Of a stretch of 64,000 nt of DNA, positions 57,714 through 64,000 are shown one piece after another. The DNA is from Gnetum montanum (Eukaryota > Streptophyta > Gnetopsida > Gnetales > Gnetaceae). The notes beneath the pieces are model-generated. The model did no database searches. It saw only the letters and a program-made list of their open reading frames with translations, and was not told the DNA's origin. A program made the position numbers and the translations under genes. The stretch covers positions 210,287 to 274,286 of the forward strand of contig MNCI01021413.1 of the NCBI GenBank assembly GCA_015680685.1, in the 5' to 3' direction. Within the stretch, counting starts at the first letter, position 1. Each line of letters opens with the position of its first letter.

Positions 57714-60700
57714 AAAAATAAGCAACATCCTTGGAGTGGAGCCTAGGATAGCTTCGAGAGTACACTTTTGTATGGGTTCGAAACTTCGTCAACTTTGGGG
57801 TTTCGTCAAATTCTCTGACGTTAGGCTTGAAGGAAGGTACCAACCCCAACACCTGATACGTCCTTCCATCCAATGCCTTGCATGAAACGCAAGGGCAATT
57901 GGAGGAAGCCCAAAGACTTCCCTTCTCTATACGAGTAGGAGAGTCCAACCCAAAGGGCCAACGTCTCTAAGGCGTCCCCTAGATTCGTCCCTTTTGAGGG
58001 GCTAGAGACATATCTTCTTGCGTAAACCCATACTTATGCAAGAAGACAGCTCCTCTTCCACAAGTCCCATCGAGTTCCTTTGTGAATGGCATCTTAGCAC
58101 CCATTGAATTGTTTTTTTTTTTTGAGGGCTCACCAGGGCCACTACCCATGGTGAGGAACTTGGGAACATCAAATCGAGAGGGAGGACATGCTCCAAAGAG
58201 CTATATCTCCGCAAGAAACTCATGCTTGCCAGAACTCCATGTTCTGCTACTTGCATCCAGACCCATGGGGTCTCACCAGTGCAACCATCTAAGCACTAAT
58301 TCCACATGCATCGGTATCATGCACATTTTTTTTCTTATCATGTCTGTTCAAGATGGTATGAAGGGAGTCAAGCATGTTCTCCCTTACAATCAAGGTACAA
58401 GGGCAGATCTTTTGAGCTTGACCTTGCCATCCGCAAACACCAGCATCACATACCTCAATTCATCATCCAACAATATTTCGTAGCCACAACGAGAGAGAAG
58501 ATCCAAAAATCTATTTGGAAACTTCTCCAAGAGGCTAGCATACAACAAGCCCCAACTATCATCAACACCTCTTGTACTTGTCCAACATCAAGAATGCCTA
58601 CTCGAATGTTAGAACAAGTGGAGGATCGATTGGGCAACCAGCCCATGAAAATCCTCCATACACCTGTCTCATGTCAACTGTAAGCACAACATCAAATGAC
58701 ACCATAATATCCCGTTCATGGAGAAGGATCAACCGCACTTGCTACATACAATTTATCCTTCCCACTCAAAGTTATGGTACAAGCACCATTTTATGAACAC
58801 TAGGTCCAGGAAAGAATATAGAGTCACCTCTGAGAGCAACCAAATCATGAATTCTCCAAGGAACATCAAGGTTCCCTGAACTTGAATTTCCCCACTGTAT
58901 CAAGAACGATTTCCAGTCTCGTGATCAACACCTATCATTAGATTTTGCACTTGCAGGAAGGATCCTCTTTGGGTGGTTTCTTCCATAGGTAAGTATAGTA
59001 GCCCAGCTACACCTTACCCATAATACACACCCAAGTAGTCAATATAGCCAACAAAACCATATCATCAAACTATCACCAGCTGAGGGAAGACATGGGTTCA
59101 CGAGTCTTACCCAAATTCAATTTCACCTTGAGAACAACTTGAGACACCAAGTAGTTCATCCCTTTGAAATTTTATGAAGAGGGATTTCTGTTTCTTCTTT
59201 GGGAGATATGGGTTTTTGTTTCATACATCCCAGTCAAGCCCATTTACATCAATTTGTGGTGGACAAGGCCGCACCACTACCTATTCATTCAACCCAAACA
59301 ATAGACACGAGTCAACAACAACATTTTTCCCATAGGAGGACTAGGTCCTCAAGATAGTTTTACATGGAATGGGCTTCACCAACATCTGTTACAGCTCAAA
59401 ACACAACATGATTCATCCCCAAAGGATTTACAACAAGGGTGGTCTACCAGAGAACCCCAACAAGGAAGTTCCTTTGAAGTCCCCAAAAGCTGAGTAGGTA
59501 AATAAGATCATGCCTTGCTTACAAGAAGGAACATCAACAGCACAACCTCACAAAGGAGGTACCCTAAATTTCACCCAAGTAACAACATTTTGTCTCTAAA
59601 AAAAAAACCCCAAGAGTTCACAAACATGGGGCAACTGCTAGGAATAAGTCCCGAACATCAACTACTTCTAGGTCCCAAATAGGAGACAACCATCTCAATA
59701 CCACCTGCCTCATTATTTCAGGAACTAAAGAGGGCATCCATCGGAATGGAGAATAGCCCCTCATAGAATTAAAGATTCACCAAGTAATATCATGCTCAAC
59801 CCTGCTATCCCACTAGGGAGGTGAGAACACCAACATGAATTAACATAACACCAGAGACATGGGGCAATACATTAGGGAGGGATGGTGTGAGACATCAGTG
59901 TACATAAGGGACAGAGTACACATGAAAATTCAGCAAGACACCATAGCCTATTAGGCACAACGAGTTCCCTATCATGGAATCACACCATAGACCACAAAAG
60001 CACTAATGAGTCCCAAGCCATGAGAGAGCATCATAGCCCTCCAAAGCACCAAAAGCAATCAGTCATGAGAGCCCACCAACATGCACAAATCATTAGAAGC
60101 CCCCAATCATGAGAGCATAGACTCAAGTGTCTTGAGCACATTCAAGCCCACCAAGCAAGGCCACCAAGAGAAATCACAATTTTTGTATATGTAATGTCAT
60201 TTATTCAAGGATGGACCACCATCCCAATGTTTGCACAATTGCTCCACGATCGCATCCAACATGGAAGAGCAAGTCTAGGTGCCAATACCCAGAACTCAAT
60301 TCTACTCCACCACTAGACATCGCAACATTACATTGATTTGAATTTCAGTCACCATCAATCATTTGTGGACAAGATCTTTGCTAGTCCAGGAACACAAGAG
60401 AAAGTGTTCCCAAGATTTGTCCTGTCTCAAGGACGTTCACCAAAGCACATCCCATCCAGGCATGCCAACATCACCAAGAACACATGGCATCAGTTCAAGA
60501 GCACAATGGGCAAGGACATGCCCTGGTCCAGAACACTGTATCGCAACTAAAGAATTTCCCATGAGGTTTTCAATAGAATTATACATCAAGGAACAAAGGC
60601 CATTTACAACATATAGCAAGGGCTCTTCAAAACAAGCACCAGGAAAAACACCATACATCAAGCTTGCCCTTGTCATAGGGTGTGGCATAGGCCTACAACT

Positions 60701-62960
60701 GGGAGACAACTGAGCCAAGTAGGGCAATAGATCTAGCACTTTTGAGTGCATACAATCGAATTGAGAATACCACAAGGATACATTTCACACAACCGAGGAT
60801 AGGAATACATTTATATGGGAACATACATGGTATTTGGGAACGCTACCCAGGCCTAAAAGGCTATAAGACGAACTACCCAAGCCCATCCTAGGCTGAAGGA
60901 TTTAGGCCACCAAGAGCATACCATGAAAGAACCATGCTATTTTGAGAAAAAAACTATCTTTGTCATGAAGCATAAACGATCATCTGTCACTGCACCACTG
61001 TCTCAAAATGTACATGATCGACCGTCGCACTAAACCCACTGCATAGGTGCCATTGAATGAAAATGATTCGAGACATGAACGCAACGATCAAATAACAAAA
61101 CACACCAATTGAGTATCCACCACCTTGCCATAGTGGGACCTCAATGCATTGGCCACTCCTGGGCTATCAGTATTCGGCATGGCCAAGGATACCATTTCAT
61201 ACCATCTACTAGCCCAATATTTATAGGGTCTAGGATCGATCACCGTCCTCTGTTAGTGCTCACCCAGCATAGAGAGGCAAACAAATCATAATGTACCTGC
61301 CGATCCATCATAACCAAGGTATTGATAAATATGCAACCCAATGTTGGAATTCGAAGACCAAATAATCAGTTCATGAAGGTCTCAAGAGCACATATCTTCC
61401 CCATAGACATAGTGCTCACAGAATCAACTGAGGTTACCACTGGCTGCATCTTTGTACTTGTGTTGCCTGCAAACACTGAGACAAAAGCTCAGAAACATAG
61501 AAGTTAGTAGGAACACAATCAACACATCAGCCTCATACACAACCATCAAGCATGACAATATAACAGAGTAATATCACTCTTGCAACATCATAAAAGCAAG
61601 ACCTCAGCAACATGCATATAGATCAATCATGCAAAACATTGATGGATTAATGAGATATGCTCAAACAAACAATTTCATAATGAGGCACACCTAGAGAGAT
61701 CTAACACTCTCAGAATTCCAAGATTCATATACAACAATCATTCCCAGCAACTAACACTGGTTTCAACTAGGATCAAAATCTTAACACAATCGTATGAGTC
61801 ATGGGCAATAGAGAATCATCATCTCAACCCAAAAATAAGGTGGAAGATTGAGGTCTATCCAACAATAAGTCTGCATAAAACCAATTCTCGCAATGATGAG
61901 AAACATCATGAAGGATGCGTCCACAAGAAAGGCTCTCATCAAAAGAGGTGCGGTCTCAACAAGAACCAACAATAGGATGACCCACACTAGTAGTCTTCGA
62001 ATCAAGGTGACTAGGAAATGTCACCAATCAAAGAGTGATGCCACAAACCCAAGGGCAACACAACCCACTCAAACAAGGTAGCAAAACTAGCAAAGATCAA
62101 CAAAAAGGGCAATCATGCCTCATGCACAAGAAGTTGTCAAACAAGACAACAAACATTTGGCTTTGGGATGGCACAAACGACCTCAAAATGCATCCTCAAT
62201 GTTCCCAATAATAATTCATCATACTGCATAGAATGCCAAGCCTTGCGTTACATGCGATAGACATGACAAAGATAATACGCATGCAAAATTTGAAAGCGCA
62301 ACCAAGAAGACATGCATACATAAATAGACAACATACAATCACAAACATGAGCGTACGAAGTCTACCGACAACAGTCTTAATCCACCCAGAACAAGGCTCA
62401 CTAGGAGCGCATGTCCAAAAGACCTCCATCCTGAGGTACCTAGGAACTATCTTGTATTTTCCCACACCCATTGTATCTAGGGTGAGTGGGAGTGCAAGGA
62501 TATCCTATCCTACACAATTCAACAAATGCCATCTCGAAACATGTCATTTAGGTGGAAATCGAAGTAGAGACTCAGTTTGATTCATCCTAGATGAATCACT
62601 GGAGACCAGAGATGAGAGCTCCTTAAGCAAAAAAATTCTTGAGTTGCCAATAGAACTCCTCTCTACCATATCACATACAATCACAACTAGTCCAACCATA
62701 AGTAAATAAGTGGAGGACGTCACCACAACGCATTCGTTAGCATCCTCAAGGAGAGCAACATACATCAGTTGCTTACAATTTAACTTCTGTCCCCTCATGA
62801 AGAGCATCAAACATTTCCATAAGGAAACTCTTCAACGAATACATAAGGATATGATCCTAGATCACCTAGGCATCAATCCAAAGGGACCATTAATCAAACA
62901 AAGCTCAATGGAGTAACACAACCAAAGAGCAAGAGCATATCACAACACGATCTTAAAAAT
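57714..62960 (-). other. Interior of element K, no gene recognised
   Basis: All frames are short. Open frames at 58082-58683, 60338-60775 and 62196-62580 overlap on both strands and show no domain motif, so I treat them as chance. Base composition is more balanced than in the surrounding DNA, with frequent CA-rich words on the plus strand. Confidence 0.6.
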
Positions 62961-62972
62961 GTTCCGATACCA
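62961..62972 (-). other. Primer binding site of element K (tRNA-iMet type)
   Basis: The minus strand reads TGGTATCGGAAC, 10 of 12 matches to the common plant site TGGTATCAGAGC, two bases inside the LTR. Confidence 0.75.
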
Positions 62973-62974
62973 TA

Positions 62975-63558
62975 TGTAACAACGTTGTCCCAACGTTGTC
63001 CAGCACCCCAAGGAATTCCCTAAGATCTAATGGATCTGGGGTAGAAGACCTGGGGAATACGCCTCCAATAAGCAAGTAACTCACAAGTGAGTGCAAGCAT
63101 AATCACAGCTTCTTAACATATATGGCAACACACCTCACGGAGGGTAACCAACTCCAACACGAGGACCATGCAAACAAGCACACACACACAAACTTATAGA
63201 AAACATCGGTGAGAGGGGAAATGATGCACCTACAAGGGAAGGTGCCTCACCTCCAGATCCCTCATGATCTGGTACAAGGTGTGACTTGGCACTGCACCAA
63301 AACTATCCATTCTTGGCTGCCTACATATCTATGACCATCATAGAATCAGGGCCATGTAGTTCTCCATGGTGAAGGGGGAATGAAGAGGACTTAGAAGAGA
63401 GTTACAACAGGAGGGTGTCCTGTTGCTAGCTTGGTATTGCCAAGTCAGGGTGGGTTTTCTAACACTTGAGAGTCATCCGAGGGTTCCTCAAAGTGTTCCA
63501 TGGCCCCTAAACCATGGGGAGAGCCCAAGAGAACCACCACTCTAGGACATCTCTCACA
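62975..63558 (-). repeat. 5' LTR of element K, complete
   Basis: 584 bp. On the minus strand it starts TGTGAGAGAT and ends GTTGTTACA. The U5 end holds a direct repeat of CAACGTTG(T/G). Confidence 0.85.
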
Positions 63559-63782
63559 CTTTTTTTTCATTTTTAGTTCATCTCAACCCTTTCCCCAGTG
63601 CATGCCCGCAGTGTGATGATTGTAATTATATAGAACCTTTATTTGAGTGTGATGTACTTACACATGCACATGACCAGCAATAAAGATTGAGATTACTCCA
63701 TCATTGCAACATTCACTTAGTTTTAATTGCTTAATTGTTATTATTATTTATTTATTTCTTAATTAATGTTTCTTTATGTTCC
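63559..63782 (+). repeat. D-like LTR, right piece
   Basis: AGTTCATCTCAACCCTTTCC and GTGTGATGATTGTAATT match the solo LTR (reverse complement of 41560-41730). It is cut at 63783 by another LTR. Confidence 0.85.
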
Positions 63783-64000
63783 TGATGAGTGGTGAGGTAC
63801 CCCTACACTCAACCATACGAAACGAGCATAGCACGCGCGATCCAGTCGAACTCCACAGACTAAATGCCTAAACGCCGCAAGGAACACTTGGGGTTAATTA
63901 ATCGTTGTCTTCCCAGACTTACTTGTTGTCACGGTGTATGGTTAAGTAAGTCCGAGGTATATGATTTTTTTGGTATTTTACAGTTTATCTCCTATGCTAA
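63783..64000 (-). repeat. E-type LTR, runs off the window
   Basis: TGATGAGTGGTGAGGTACCC and the following 210 bp match 39076-39290 of the E 5' LTR. The insertion is inside the D-like LTR. The rest of this element lies to the right. Confidence 0.88.

Larger units (their letters stand above)
57245..63558 (-). mobile_element. Element K: LTR element without recognisable coding interior
   Basis: LTRs at 57245-57701 (3', truncated) and 62975-63558 (5', complete) agree over 457 bp with roughly 7-9 percent differences by eye. On the minus strand a purine tract GCGGGGGAGGAT precedes the 3' LTR start TGTGAGAGAT, and a tRNA-iMet type primer site TGGTATCGGAAC follows the 5' LTR end. The 5.27-kb interior has no frame with gag or pol motifs that I can recognise. 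This fits a large retrotransposon derivative (LARD) or a very decayed element. It sits inside a D-like LTR. Confidence 0.8.

Noticed and set aside
60338-60775. Overlapping open frames of 70-116 codons in element K
   Set aside because: Open on both strands at once, no motif, and inside a region lacking other coding signs.
1-64000. CRISPR arrays, operons, bacterial-type genes, rRNA or tRNA genes
   Set aside because: None seen. The tRNA-like words found are primer binding sites or possible SINE heads.

Overview
The window is nuclear DNA of a land plant with a large, repeat-packed genome. The evidence is nested LTR retrotransposons of the Ty3/gypsy Athila/Tat type, plant L1-type LINEs, a plant-style intron-containing nuclear gene, and heavy CpG decay. 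A gymnosperm or other large-genome seed plant is my best guess; the sequence does not fix the species. One intact host gene is visible: a three-exon gene for a mitochondrial-matrix p32/MAM33-family protein (51575-54170). Almost everything else is mobile DNA in pieces.

Layout 1-42.8 kb: one L1-type LINE (copy 1) is the oldest layer and survives in four pieces (3182-3702, 25959-26704, 40002-41134, 41906-42816). It was hit by: element Z (+ strand, only its 3' end is in the window, 1-3181); element 1 (- strand, 3703-25958, about 13.3 kb once its own insertion is subtracted); element D (+ strand, starts 26705, ends 40001); and a solo LTR (41135-41905, perfect ATAAG target duplication). Element 2 (- strand, 16445-25387) lies inside the 5' LTR of element 1, and element E (- strand, 32921-39873) lies inside the 3' LTR of D. 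These LTR elements share TGATGAG...CTCATCA termini, a tRNA-Asp-type primer site and a purine-tract region, but carry different modules. Element 1 has gag-PR-RT-RH-IN plus an extra 3' coiled-coil ORF. Element 2 lacks the IN core. E lacks RT-RH-IN. D has gag only.

Layout 42.8-51.4 kb: SINE-like debris, a G-rich tract, LINE copy 3 (- strand) holding a 912-base assembly gap, an unassigned AT-rich stretch with a TATA-containing segment, then LINE copy 2 (+ strand), the most complete LINE. It ends about 200 bp before the start codon of the host gene.

Layout 51.4-64 kb: the host gene, whose 1.5-kb second intron holds an antisense relic of a different, animal-like LINE; 2.7 kb of unassigned AT-rich DNA with small tandem duplications; a gag fragment; a D-like LTR split by element K (- strand, 57245-63558, LTRs and tRNA-iMet primer site but no recognisable coding interior); and the start of another E-like LTR at the right edge.

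None of the retroelement ORFs is intact: stops (mostly TAG/TAA where CAG/CAA is expected) and frameshifts interrupt them all. The most interesting pattern is modular: in elements 1, 2 and E a polypurine-tract-like motif occurs three times in the 3' region, and the accessory ORF of element 1 sits exactly between two of these copies. All identities are by eye, without database searches.
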